24,419 nucleotides of DNA from CAYVQU01 sp964453155 (lineage in GTDB: Bacteria > Chloroflexota > Anaerolineae > Anaerolineales > UBA11858), in assembly GCA_964453155.1 (NCBI GenBank), contig CAYVQU010000074.1, positions 1 through 24,419 on the forward strand. The letters are read 5' to 3'. Numbering within the stretch: the stretch's first letter is position 1; each line of letters begins with the position of its first letter. Below the pieces are notes generated by a model, which made no database searches, was not told the DNA's origin, and saw nothing but the letters and a program-made list of their open reading frames with translations. Shown in pieces: positions 1-6,899 of the stretch. Position numbers and translations under genes: made by a program.

Positions 1-1
1 C

Positions 2-526
2 CGATTAGTTCAGCCGTCTCAAAATGGGAAGTTATTTTTGCACGCCTCCTTAGATGAACTGCTCCAAGATTTCGGTCAGCGGGTGCTGCTCAGTGACTAC
101 GACCTCCACCTCGATACTATGATTGAATTCTCTGATGAGGCAGTCAAACTGGATCCAACCCGCATGATGCAGGTATTTGATAACTTAGTAACCAACGCCG
201 CGAAATATGCCCCAGGATCAAAAGTAACCATAGAGTTATCTTGGTTGCCAGAAAAAGTTTGTATTTCTGTCCAAGATACGGGACCTGGCATTCCTAAAGA
301 TGAACTTGAAAATATATTTAATCGTTTTTATCGATTAAACGCCTATAAGGATAAAGCGAAAGGTAGTGGTTTAGGTTTATATATCTGTCGCCAAATCATT
401 CAAGCCCATCAAGGTCGAATTTTCGCAGAATCTTCCCTGGGTGAAGGTGCGACCTTTCACATCCATTTGCCCCGTCAGCAGAAATTGCCAACTTCTGCCG
501 CCCAAGTTCAGGAGGTTGAATTATGA
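2..526 (+). CDS. Sensor histidine kinase, C-terminal part (cut by window edge)
   Basis: The reading frame is open to the left edge, so this is the end of a longer gene; the TTG at 38 is not the real start. The visible part is the HATPase_c domain that binds ATP and phosphorylates the kinase's own His. It shows an N box (DNLVTNAAKYAP), a G1 box (DTGPGIP), an F box (IFNRFYR) and a G2 box (GSGLGLYIC), in the normal order and spacing, followed by a short tail rich in Gln. The dimerisation/His-phosphotransfer domain and any sensor domain lie outside the window, so the signal is unknown. The stop overlaps the start of the response regulator gene in an ATGA, so the two are translationally coupled and almost certainly form one two-component system. 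The domain call is very sure; the ligand cannot be inferred. Confidence 0.93.
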   Translation, partial: RLVQPSQNGKLFLHASLDELLQDFGQRVLLSDYDLHLDTMIEFSDEAVKLDPTRMMQVFDNLVTNAAKYAPGSKVTIELSWLPEKVCISVQDTGPGIPKDELENIFNRFYRLNAYKDKAKGSGLGLYICRQIIQAHQGRIFAESSLGEGATFHIHLPRQQKLPTSAAQVQEVEL

Positions 527-1224
527 CGACCAAAATTCTCGTAGTTGATGATGAGGTTCGCTATATTCGTTTGATGGAGGCCAACCTGTTGAGTGAGGGG
601 TATGAAGTGATTCAAGCGACCAGTGGCCAAGGGGCGGTAGAGGCCGTTGACCACCATCATCCCGATTTGGTTTTACTGGATGTCATGATGCCGGGCATCA
701 ACGGTTTTGAGGCTTGTGAACGGATCCGTGAGTTTTCGAGTGTACCCATTATCATGGTCACTGCTAAAGGCGAGGAACAAGACCGGGTAAAAGGATTGGA
801 TGTGGGTGCCGATGACTACATTGTGAAACCCTATTCGGCTACCGAATTATTGGCCCGCGTCCGGGCTGTTTTACGCCGGACGAAGTTAACCCGGGGCACC
901 TTTCAACAAACCGTTTTTGCTCATGGTGATCTCAAAATTGATTTTGCTCGGGCCGAAGTCTATAAAGCCGAGAATATGGTGTATTTATCGGCCACTGAAT
1001 ATCGCTTGTTACTGCAATTTGCACATAATTTGGGGCGGGTAATGACCTCGGATGAATTGCTTGAGAACGTTTGGGGCGATGAATATCGTGCCGATAAAGA
1101 AATCCTGTGGGTGAGTATTTCTCGCCTTCGTCAGAAATTGGAAACGGACCCTAAGAAACCACAGCATATTATCACCCGGCCAGGATTCGGGTATACAATG
1201 CCCCGCCTCGATCGTGACGTTTAA
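523..1224 (+). CDS. OmpR/PhoB-family response regulator
   Basis: A 233-residue DNA-binding response regulator and partner of the histidine kinase just upstream (ATGA overlap). The receiver domain spans roughly residues 4-117. It has the acidic pocket D9-D10, the phosphorylation site D53 in LLDVMMPG, the switch Thr at T80 and the conserved Lys at K102 in VKPYS. The winged-helix output domain follows at about 130-230, ending in the typical recognition helix and wing (WVSISRLRQKLE then RPGFGYTM). Length and layout are standard for the family, so it is expected to bind direct repeats as a phosphorylated dimer. Which genes it controls is not visible. The small gene and cpaF-like gene 215 bases downstream are on the same strand and are possible targets, but this is only position-based inference. 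Confidence 0.96.
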   Translation: MTTKILVVDDEVRYIRLMEANLLSEGYEVIQATSGQGAVEAVDHHHPDLVLLDVMMPGINGFEACERIREFSSVPIIMVTAKGEEQDRVKGLDVGADDYIVKPYSATELLARVRAVLRRTKLTRGTFQQTVFAHGDLKIDFARAEVYKAENMVYLSATEYRLLLQFAHNLGRVMTSDELLENVWGDEYRADKEILWVSISRLRQKLETDPKKPQHIITRPGFGYTMPRLDRDV

Positions 1225-1248
1225 TTTTGTTGAGATCGCGCTCAAAAA

Positions 1249-1277
1249 TTGGGGATAAACTTTTGGGAATGGATAAT
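1249..1277 (+). promoter_or_regulatory. Possible promoter for the 1440-3073 operon
   Basis: TTGGGG at 1249-1254 and GATAAT at 1272-1277 are separated by 17 bases. The -10 matches consensus at five of six positions; the -35 matches only at TTG. It would start a transcript near 1284 with a leader of about 155 bases. The spacing is good, but the -35 is weak and this is not a firm call. Confidence 0.35.
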
Positions 1278-1292
1278 GTGCTTTTCTGTAGA

Positions 1293-1372
1293 AGGTTGAA
1301 CGCGTGGGTTTTAGGGCCAAACACCCTAGAACAACCTCATTCCGGGATAAGCGTGTTCTCCCCAAGTTGGGG
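1293..1372 (+). other. Two stem-loops in the leader of the cpaF operon
   Basis: The first is a composite hairpin. An outer stem AGGTT/AACCT (1293-1297 with 1333-1337) encloses an inner 9-pair stem, 1308-1316 with 1324-1332, closed by a 7-base loop and with one G-U pair. The second is CCCC/GGGG at 1360-1363 and 1369-1372. Neither is followed by a T-run, so they do not read as intrinsic terminators of the response regulator. They could be mRNA-stabilising or regulatory leader structures. They match no riboswitch class that I recognise. Confidence 0.4.
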
Positions 1373-1439
1373 GTAGGGGCCGGGTGAAATTTATTGATTT
1401 TGAATAACTAGTTACACTTGTTTTGACTGGAGGTAGCAA

Positions 1440-1739
1440 ATGACCGTAAGGTATGATGACAAAGGAAAGTTTTTTACAGACGTAATCACCAAAGATACAG
1501 TTTCGGTTTTAATTCAAACCCTCGTCCATCGCGTTGAGGGGGTCATGTATATTCGGCCGGATGAACGAATTAAAGATGAATTGAATAAAAGTGTAAGTTT
1601 TTTTGCAGTCACCGATGCAGTTATATATAACTCGCAGGGGAAAAAGCTTTATGATACCGATTTTTTATTAATCAACAGTGATCATATTGTGTGGATGATC
1701 CCCACTGATGAACGTGGGGCATCTGATGGGAGTGAATGA
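1440..1739 (+). CDS. Small conserved-looking protein of unknown function, coupled to cpaF
   Basis: A 99-residue protein with a good ribosome binding site (GGAGG at 1429-1433, six bases before ATG). It has no signal peptide, membrane segment or cysteine. It is predicted to be mostly beta-strand: alternating hydrophobic stretches such as VSVLIQTLVHRVEGVMYI and TDFLLINSDHIVWMIP suggest a small barrel or PAS/roadblock-like fold, but I do not recognise the family with certainty. Its stop codon overlaps the cpaF-like start (ATGATG), so the two are translationally coupled and may act together. No function is assigned. The codon pattern and strong RBS make it a real gene. Confidence 0.82.
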   Translation: MTVRYDDKGKFFTDVITKDTVSVLIQTLVHRVEGVMYIRPDERIKDELNKSVSFFAVTDAVIYNSQGKKLYDTDFLLINSDHIVWMIPTDERGASDGSE

Positions 1740-3073
1740 TGTCGTTACCCTCAACTCGTCAACAAGCCCGGCCCCCTGATATTGATAAAGTTAAGGCTTA
1801 CCTTGTCAATAGTTTGTCACGGGAATTAGAAGCGAATCCACCCCCTGAAAGCCGCCGCCGAGAAGTCATTACGAAACTTTTAGATCAAGTTTACGCTCAG
1901 ACCAAATTACAATTGCCGTCCACCCTCCGAAAACAACTTTTTCGGGATATTCTAGATGACTTTTTGGGGTATGGACCAATTCAACCCCTGCTTGATGATG
2001 TCGATATTTCTGAAGTTATGGTCAATCGAGCCAATCGGGTTTATATTGAACGCAAAGGGAAGCTGGTTCGTACCAATGTAACCTTTAGTAATGACGAACA
2101 TGTTTTACAAGTCATTGAACGAATTATTTTCCCACTCGGCCGCCGGATTGATAACGAAAATCCAACGGTTGATGCTCGGCTCCCCGATGGCTCCCGGGTG
2201 AATGCGGTTATCCCTCCAGTTTCCATCGATGGTCCTTCCATCACCATCCGGAAATTCTCAAAAGACAAATTAACTGTCGAAGACCTTATCAATTTTGGCT
2301 CCATTAGCGAAATCATGGCTGAATTTCTCAAGGCATGTGTGGTTAGCCGATTGAATATCGTTATTTCAGGGGGTACCGGTTCGGGTAAAACTACTCTGTT
2401 AAATATTATGTCGAGTTTTATCCCGGATGATGAGCGGATCGTCACCATAGAAGATGCAGCTGAATTGCAACTACACCAGGACCATGTCGTGCGGTTAGAG
2501 ACCAAACCGGCTAACCTGGAAGGTCAGGGTGCGGTCCATATTCGAGATCTCGTTCGGAACTCCTTACGCATGCGCCCCGACCGGGTAGTAGTCGGCGAGG
2601 TCCGTGGTGGTGAGGCGATTGACATGCTGCAAGCCATGAACACCGGACACGATGGTTCACTGACAACCTTACATGCCAACACCCCTCGAGATGCACTTTC
2701 TAGATTGGAAACCATGTCATTAATGTCGGGTTTGAATATGCCCCTAAAAGTGATTCGCGAGCAAATCGCTTCAGCCGTTGATCTAATTGTTCAACAAAGT
2801 CGTATGAAGGATGGATCGCGTAAGGTTACCTACGTTACCGAAGTTGCCGGCATGGAAGGCGATACCATTGTGATGACCGATATTTTCAAATTTGAACAAA
2901 CCGGCCTCAGTGAAGATGGCAAAATTAAGGGGATCCTTAAACCGACTGGAATGCGCCCGATGTTCATGAATCGACTAGAAGCTCATGGGTTTAAATTAGG
3001 TGCCCAGGTATTTGGAGTCGGATTTAGCGGCGATACGAATATTCGTCGTCCTACCCAGCGCCGCCGCCGATAA
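1736..3073 (+). CDS. CpaF/TadA-family secretion ATPase
   Basis: A 445-residue hexameric ATPase of the type II/IV secretion superfamily, of the kind that powers Tad pilus assembly or related envelope machines from the cytoplasmic side. Visible landmarks are an N-terminal helical domain (about 15-80), a middle domain with LGYGPIQPLLDD and ISEVMVN, the Walker A GGTGSGKT at 212-219, an Asp-box-like ED at 239-240, the Walker B region RVVVGEVR at 283-290, and the His box GHDGSLTTLHA at 304-314. All look intact, so it should be active. The tail is basic and ends in four arginines. The oddity is context: CpaF genes normally sit before TadB/TadC (GspF-like) genes, and none is present here, either upstream or down to 7625. 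Only the 99-residue gene is coupled to it. Confidence 0.95.
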   Translation: MMSLPSTRQQARPPDIDKVKAYLVNSLSRELEANPPPESRRREVITKLLDQVYAQTKLQLPSTLRKQLFRDILDDFLGYGPIQPLLDDVDISEVMVNRANRVYIERKGKLVRTNVTFSNDEHVLQVIERIIFPLGRRIDNENPTVDARLPDGSRVNAVIPPVSIDGPSITIRKFSKDKLTVEDLINFGSISEIMAEFLKACVVSRLNIVISGGTGSGKTTLLNIMSSFIPDDERIVTIEDAAELQLHQDHVVRLETKPANLEGQGAVHIRDLVRNSLRMRPDRVVVGEVRGGEAIDMLQAMNTGHDGSLTTLHANTPRDALSRLETMSLMSGLNMPLKVIREQIASAVDLIVQQSRMKDGSRKVTYVTEVAGMEGDTIVMTDIFKFEQTGLSEDGKIKGILKPTGMRPMFMNRLEAHGFKLGAQVFGVGFSGDTNIRRPTQRRRR

Positions 3074-3082
3074 TTCCGGGCA

Positions 3083-3091
3083 TGCTATAAT
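3083..3091 (+). promoter_or_regulatory. Extended -10 promoter (TGC-TATAAT)
   Basis: A perfect TATAAT at 3086-3091 is preceded by TGC, making an extended -10. No good -35 is present, which is tolerable for an extended -10. Transcription would start near 3097, right after the cpaF stop, and produce the structured RNA/leader described next. A very similar motif (TATGCTATACTGG) lies on the minus strand upstream of the small membrane protein at 21576-21836. Confidence 0.6.
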
Positions 3092-3096
3092 GGTTA

Positions 3097-3297
3097 GTTA
3101 GATCGTGGTGGAGTAGGTGTCAATCCGAAAATTTAATCCAGAATTGGTTGATATCCCGCAGGGGTATGTCGAAGCCAGCGCCGGATTTCGATAAACTTAA
3201 TCGCCTCTACTTCGTTCGGATAGGTTGTAAGTGGAACCGGATAATCAGGTCAACTTTTCCTGAAAACCAGCAAGTAATTTTGTGTCCGGTTTTTTCT
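3097..3297 (+). ncRNA. Probable structured RNA or riboswitch-like leader ending in an intrinsic terminator
   Basis: The segment between the extended -10 and a terminator folds well by eye. A closing stem pairs 3110-3119 with 3202-3213 (10 pairs with a two-base bulge). Inside it are hairpin A, 3151-3157 with 3161-3167 (7 pairs, three-base loop GCA), and hairpin B, 3168-3176 with 3183-3192 (TCGAA/TTCGA core, extended by GCC/GG-T pairs). The 3' domain is AACCGGA (3235-3241) pairing with TCCGGTT (3285-3291), with an inner TCAGG/CCTGA hairpin, followed by TTTTTT. This is the layout of an independent small RNA of about 200 bases, or of a leader that can terminate before the double-HTH gene at 3348. 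It does not match 6S RNA, tmRNA, T-box or any riboswitch consensus that I know. A 25-codon GTG reading frame (3117-3194) inside it is probably chance. Confidence 0.55.
3235..3295 (+). terminator. Intrinsic terminator upstream of the double-HTH gene
   Basis: AACCGGA at 3235-3241 pairs perfectly with TCCGGTT at 3285-3291, and the T-run covers 3290-3295. The large loop contains its own TCAGG/CCTGA hairpin. A short competing pair GGTT (3223-3226)/AACC (3235-3238) could act as an antiterminator, but this is weak. Confidence 0.6.
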
Positions 3298-3347
3298 TTA
3301 ACAACTGATTCAATAACTTGGGGATTTATCCTCATCAGGAGTTTCCT

Positions 3348-4028
3348 ATGGTTAGTCCAATTACGTTAAAAATACGAGCCAAAAAATTGGGGGTTTTGTT
3401 GCGTGATGCGCGGTTATCAGCAGGTCGGAGTATGAAAGAATGTGCGGATATTGTTGGGGTTACTAGCGCCAAAATTAGTGCTTTTGAGGCGGGAGATAAA
3501 TCACCATCCCTGCCAGAACTTGAAGTTTTAGCATTTTTCTTTGATGTCCCATTAGAGCATTTTTGGAGTCAGGCCTCGCGGTTTACCGACCAAGAAGAAC
3601 GGGTGGGATCTTCCAATCTGGCGCGTTTGATTCCATTGCGCCAGCGGATTCTTGGGGCCTTGGTGCGTAAAGCTCGGACTGAAGATCGGATTACCCAAAA
3701 AGCCCTGGCGGCCGCAATCGGGATCACCCCATCCCGATTAAAATCTTACGAAACGGGTGATCAACCCATTCCCCTCCCCGAATTAGAAGGGATTGCCACC
3801 GAATTAGATTTGCCGATTGAGCATTTCTTAGATAAGGATGGCAAAGTTGGGCAATGGGCCGCTGAACACCGCGCTATTCAACAGTTTCTCGCCTTGCCAA
3901 AAGAACTGCAAGAGTTTGTGACGAAACCGGTTAACACCCCCTATCTGGAAGTTGCCCAGCGTATGAGTGGTTTATCGGTTGAAAAGTTGCGGGCAATTGC
4001 CGAAGGCTTATTGGATATCACCCTCTAG
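3348..4028 (+). CDS. Transcriptional regulator with two XRE-type HTH domains
   Basis: A 226-residue cytoplasmic protein with two Cro/C1-type helix-turn-helix domains in tandem, at about residues 8-72 (LGVLLRDARLSAGRSMKECA...TSAKISAFEAG) and 98-162 (ILGALVRKARTEDRITQKAL...TPSRLKSYETG). Both end in a PEL(E)-(L/F)D(V/L)P-EHF segment, so the second is an internal duplication of the first. The start at 3348 is preferred because AGGAG lies six bases before it; the TTG at 3318 has no such site. It heads a tight same-strand run (TPR, GNAT, V4R, V4R) closed by the terminator at 6762, so it may control that operon or the structured RNA upstream. The target and ligand are unknown. Having two HTH units in one chain suggests binding to a long or paired operator. 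Confidence 0.9.
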   Translation: MVSPITLKIRAKKLGVLLRDARLSAGRSMKECADIVGVTSAKISAFEAGDKSPSLPELEVLAFFFDVPLEHFWSQASRFTDQEERVGSSNLARLIPLRQRILGALVRKARTEDRITQKALAAAIGITPSRLKSYETGDQPIPLPELEGIATELDLPIEHFLDKDGKVGQWAAEHRAIQQFLALPKELQEFVTKPVNTPYLEVAQRMSGLSVEKLRAIAEGLLDITL

Positions 4029-4039
4029 TAGCCTCCAAA

Positions 4040-4582
4040 ATGTCAACAATTCATGCCGCCCAGGACTTGGTTTCTGAGGCTCAATCCGCATACAATGCGG
4101 GCGATTATTTGAAAGCTGGGGCAGCGTTTGCTGCGGCTGAGGAAAGTTACCGCCTCAAAACCCAAGACTTGCTTGCTGCCGAAATGGCGAATAATGCCAG
4201 CGTCGCGTTCACACAGGCCGGTGAATACGAAACGGCATTGAAATGTTTATCGGGTGTTGCTGAAGTGTTTGAGCTGGCCGGAGATTTCCGCCGGCAAGCC
4301 ATGACGTTAGGAAATCGGGCCGCGGCCCTGGAGGGCCGAAAGGATACGCAGGCAGCAATACAGGCGTATACGGCCGCCGCGGCATTGTTCCGCAAAATCG
4401 ATGCCGATGATTTGTACGCCGATACTATGCAAGCATTATCGGCTTTGCAGTTGAAATCCGGGCTATCTTATGAAGCCGTTGCCACCATGAAAACCGGTTT
4501 GAGCCAGATAAAGAAACCGGGGTTGAAGCATAAAATTATTCGAAAGATTTTAGACTTACCCTCCCAATTATTAAATCGATGA
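4040..4582 (+). CDS. Tetratricopeptide-repeat protein
   Basis: A 180-residue soluble protein made of about four helical TPR-like repeats (residues 8-160). Typical features are A-x-x-x-Y-x-x-G-D-Y-x-x-A in the first unit and G-E-Y-E-T-A-L in the second, followed by FELAGDFRRQA and related pairs. It has no signal peptide, membrane span or catalytic motif. TPR proteins act as scaffolds for protein contacts, so a role in assembling the products of this operon is plausible but unproven. It lies 11 bases after the double-HTH gene and 25 before the GNAT gene, all in the same direction. No clear Shine-Dalgarno precedes ATG, which suggests coupling to the upstream gene. Confidence 0.85.
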   Translation: MSTIHAAQDLVSEAQSAYNAGDYLKAGAAFAAAEESYRLKTQDLLAAEMANNASVAFTQAGEYETALKCLSGVAEVFELAGDFRRQAMTLGNRAAALEGRKDTQAAIQAYTAAAALFRKIDADDLYADTMQALSALQLKSGLSYEAVATMKTGLSQIKKPGLKHKIIRKILDLPSQLLNR

Positions 4583-4607
4583 AATCAGGCTGCCCACTCC
4601 TGCTGTT

Positions 4608-5462
4608 ATGACTGTCAAAGATCAGACTGTGGTCCGCCGCGTTCGCGATAATGATCGTCCACAGATTTCAAAACTATTAAGTAATGGCACCTATGTCCAT
4701 CGTCATTTAGATTGGCGCAGCCCTGAGGAGTGGATTGGTTATCAACCCTATTGGGTTCTGGCGTTTGAGAATCAAATTAAAGCCGCGCTGGCATGTCCCT
4801 CTGACCTGGACGGAGTAGCCTGGATACGCCTATTCGCCCTGAAACCTGGATTATTAGTACCAGCAACCTGGGATCCGCTTTGGGCAGCTGTGCAGCGTGA
4901 TTTTGCTGATCGTCCAGTAGATATTGTCGCAATCCCCACCCACCGGTGGTTTCAAGAGTTTCTATGTGCGGTTGGTTTCTTCCATCAAAATAATGTGGTG
5001 ACCTTGGACTGGGTCCCACCCATTCGAATGCCCTCAACTCGTTCAAAGGATATTCGCTTACGTCCAATGGAACGGGCCGATTTAAAACCAGTTCAGCGGT
5101 TAGATAAGGCCGCATTTACTCGTTTTTGGCAAATTTCCTTAGATTTACTTGAAACCGCGTGGTCATTAGCTGCCACTGCTACCGTTGCTGAAGATCATAA
5201 TGGCATCGTTGGATATCAAATTAGTACCGCCAGCTATTCGGGTGGGCATCTAGCCCGGCTGGCTGTTCATCCTGATCATCAGGGGCAAGGGATTGGGCGA
5301 AATCTATTGGGGGAGATGTTTACCCAATTTGAACGCTGGGGAACAGCCCGCATAACGGTCAATACCCAAGCGGATAATATTGCCTCATTGGCTCTGTATG
5401 AGAAAGTTGGCTTTCGCCGGACCGGCGAGGAATTTCCGGTTTACCAGGCCAAAGAGTTTTAG
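4608..5462 (+). CDS. GNAT-family N-acetyltransferase, tandem GNAT layout
   Basis: A 284-residue protein. The C-terminal half (about 145-284) is a complete GNAT acetyl-CoA-dependent acyltransferase domain: LARLAVHPDHQGQGIGRNLL is motif A with the Q/R-x-x-G-x-G/A pyrophosphate loop, and NIASLALYEKVGFRRTG is motif B. The N-terminal half (about 8-130) looks like a second, degenerate GNAT fold (beginning VRRVRDNDRPQISKLL, ending FLCAVGFF) without a clear acetyl-CoA loop. The arrangement resembles other two-domain GNATs in which one copy is structural. The substrate cannot be told; amines on small molecules, peptides or protein N-termini are all possible. It sits within the HTH-TPR-GNAT-V4R operon, so it may modify whatever the V4R proteins bind. 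The start has no strong RBS. Confidence 0.88.
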   Translation: MTVKDQTVVRRVRDNDRPQISKLLSNGTYVHRHLDWRSPEEWIGYQPYWVLAFENQIKAALACPSDLDGVAWIRLFALKPGLLVPATWDPLWAAVQRDFADRPVDIVAIPTHRWFQEFLCAVGFFHQNNVVTLDWVPPIRMPSTRSKDIRLRPMERADLKPVQRLDKAAFTRFWQISLDLLETAWSLAATATVAEDHNGIVGYQISTASYSGGHLARLAVHPDHQGQGIGRNLLGEMFTQFERWGTARITVNTQADNIASLALYEKVGFRRTGEEFPVYQAKEF

Positions 5463-5483
5463 TTGATATTAATTGGAGGAAAG

Positions 5484-6095
5484 ATGCCTGAAGATAACTT
5501 TATTGTCAATGCTTTAGTCCGCCAGGCGTTTATGGCCGCGGAAGAAGTGATGGGTACCAATGGTCTGAATGCAGTTTTACGATCAGCCGAGTTAGATCAA
5601 TACATCGACCATATGCCCCCCGATGATATGGAACCTGCCATTGAAACGAAACAATATTCCCAATTTAATGAGGCTATTGAAGAATTCTACGGCCGGGCTG
5701 GGAAGGGGATTTTGCAGCGCGTGGGTCGGGCTTCATTTCAATACGGAGTCAATGAGCAGGCCGCTTTATTGGGTATCGCCGGGGCAGCCTTGAAGGTGTT
5801 GCCTCAAAAGCAGCGTATCAAGTTCATCTTGAATGCGTTAGTCAACGCCCTCAAAAAAACCAACCCCCGAGTCGAAGCCTGGTCTGGGGAGCTAGATGGT
5901 AAGTTAGTTTATATTGAGCCTACCTGTGCCATCTGTTACGGCCGCACCAGTGATAGACCCATCTGCCATCTTTATATTGGAACTTTAAGTGAGGCGGTGA
6001 AATGGGCCACTGGAAAAGAGTATGAGGTAACCGAAACCGAGTGTGTTGCGAATGGCGGTCGCTATTGCCGGTTTGAAATTGGAGATCCCAAATGA
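5484..6095 (+). CDS. V4R-domain (4-vinyl reductase-like) sensor protein, copy 1
   Basis: A 203-residue protein. The start at 5484 is chosen over the in-frame TTG at 5463 because GGAGGA sits at 5475-5480. The C-terminal part (about 130-200) is a V4R domain, known from BchJ and from ligand-binding regulators. It carries C148, C151, C161, C187 and C195, the last in the typical final ...C...GGRYCRFEI element. V4R domains are thought to bind small hydrophobic or tetrapyrrole-like ligands and to use conserved cysteines for a metal or ligand. The N-terminal 125 residues are helical and include FYGRAGKGILQRVGRASF, shared in outline with the next protein. There is no DNA-binding or catalytic domain. 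Its stop overlaps the second V4R gene (ATGA), so a heteromer is likely. Confidence 0.85.
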   Translation: MPEDNFIVNALVRQAFMAAEEVMGTNGLNAVLRSAELDQYIDHMPPDDMEPAIETKQYSQFNEAIEEFYGRAGKGILQRVGRASFQYGVNEQAALLGIAGAALKVLPQKQRIKFILNALVNALKKTNPRVEAWSGELDGKLVYIEPTCAICYGRTSDRPICHLYIGTLSEAVKWATGKEYEVTETECVANGGRYCRFEIGDPK

Positions 6096-6700
6096 CATCT
6101 CGAAGTGATCGCCGCTTGCCAAATTGGTATGTCCACCATTTCTTGGTAGCGACTCAGGCCGAGACTGGCGATTATGGCCTCCGCTTAATGTTGCGCAATG
6201 CTGGGCTAGATCAATATATCGTTGAATTTCCTCCTGAAAATAAGCAAGCTGTAATGTTGGCCTCCGAATTCGCAGCTCTCCAGGCAGCCATGCGTCAATA
6301 CTTTGGAAATGGCGCTCGGGGCGCCCTCATTCGTATTGGGCGGTTACATTGGAAAAATATATATGAAACAGCTTCAGTCATACAAAGAGCCAAGTTGACC
6401 GCCGGACGCCAAATGCCTGCGTTACCAGCTGGACGGATTTTCTTGAACCACTTAGCCGCACGCCTGCAAGGGGTCGATGGGAATGTATCCGTGCATCTTA
6501 TGGACCGAGAACTAATCTTTATGGATACCTCCAGTGATTCCACCGTCGAGCAGTCAGCGGATTCTCCGATATGTTGGGCAACATTAGGGATGCTTCAGGC
6601 CGCAATGACTTTGGCTACGGGGCAAGAACAAAATATTGAAGAAATTTCTTGCCGGGCGTCCGGTGCTGCGGCTTGTCGATTTCGTATCCAATTAATTTAA
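6092..6700 (+). CDS. V4R-domain protein, diverged copy 2
   Basis: A 202-residue paralogue of the preceding protein, translationally coupled by an ATGA overlap. The shared layout includes the early LRNAGLDQYI segment (copy 1: LRSAELDQYI), FGNGARGALIRIGRLHW (copy 1: FYGRAGKGILQRVGRASF), and the end SCRASGAAACRFRI. Cysteines at 161, 187 and 195 fall at the same residue numbers as in copy 1, but the earlier CxxC pair (148/151) is absent. So the two copies probably differ in metal or ligand binding, for example one sensing and one structural partner. It is the last gene of the run that begins at 3348, followed by the strong terminator at 6762. The paralogy call is direct from the sequence; the functional split is inference. 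Confidence 0.82.
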   Translation: MTSRSDRRLPNWYVHHFLVATQAETGDYGLRLMLRNAGLDQYIVEFPPENKQAVMLASEFAALQAAMRQYFGNGARGALIRIGRLHWKNIYETASVIQRAKLTAGRQMPALPAGRIFLNHLAARLQGVDGNVSVHLMDRELIFMDTSSDSTVEQSADSPICWATLGMLQAAMTLATGQEQNIEEISCRASGAAACRFRIQLI

Positions 6701-6761
6701 AACTAAGCTATTGCCCACCTGGCCTTTGCCGATACCATGAGGGATGTGAAAATTGGTGAAT

Positions 6762-6801
6762 GAGAAACCGCTAAGAAATCCGGCGGTTTCTCTCTTTTTC
6801 T
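6762..6801 (+). terminator. Strong intrinsic terminator after the V4R operon
   Basis: GAGAAACCGC at 6762-6771 pairs perfectly over ten bases with GCGGTTTCTC at 6783-6792, with an 11-base loop, followed by TCTTTTTCTCT. It closes the HTH-TPR-GNAT-V4R-V4R unit. Confidence 0.88.
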
Positions 6802-6899
6802 CTAGACAAACCCAATTTGACATGGCACAATTCAGCCGCTTCCTGAGGTGTGACTTTGCATCAGGATCATTTCTATAAAAAATTTCGAGGAGGTTTTCT

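Noticed and set aside
3117..3194. 25-codon GTG reading frame (MSIRKFNPELVDIP...) with GGAG just upstream
   Set aside because: The spacing to the GGAG is too short, the frame ends after 25 codons, and the same bases form conserved-looking RNA stems; a leader peptide cannot be excluded but is not supported.
3097..3297. 6S RNA or tmRNA
   Set aside because: The 5' and 3' ends do not pair into the long 6S-type rod, and there is no tRNA-like end or tag-peptide frame for tmRNA.
3148..3369. 73-codon open frame between cpaF and the HTH gene
   Set aside because: It crosses the terminator hairpin, has no ribosome binding site and overlaps the start of the real HTH gene.
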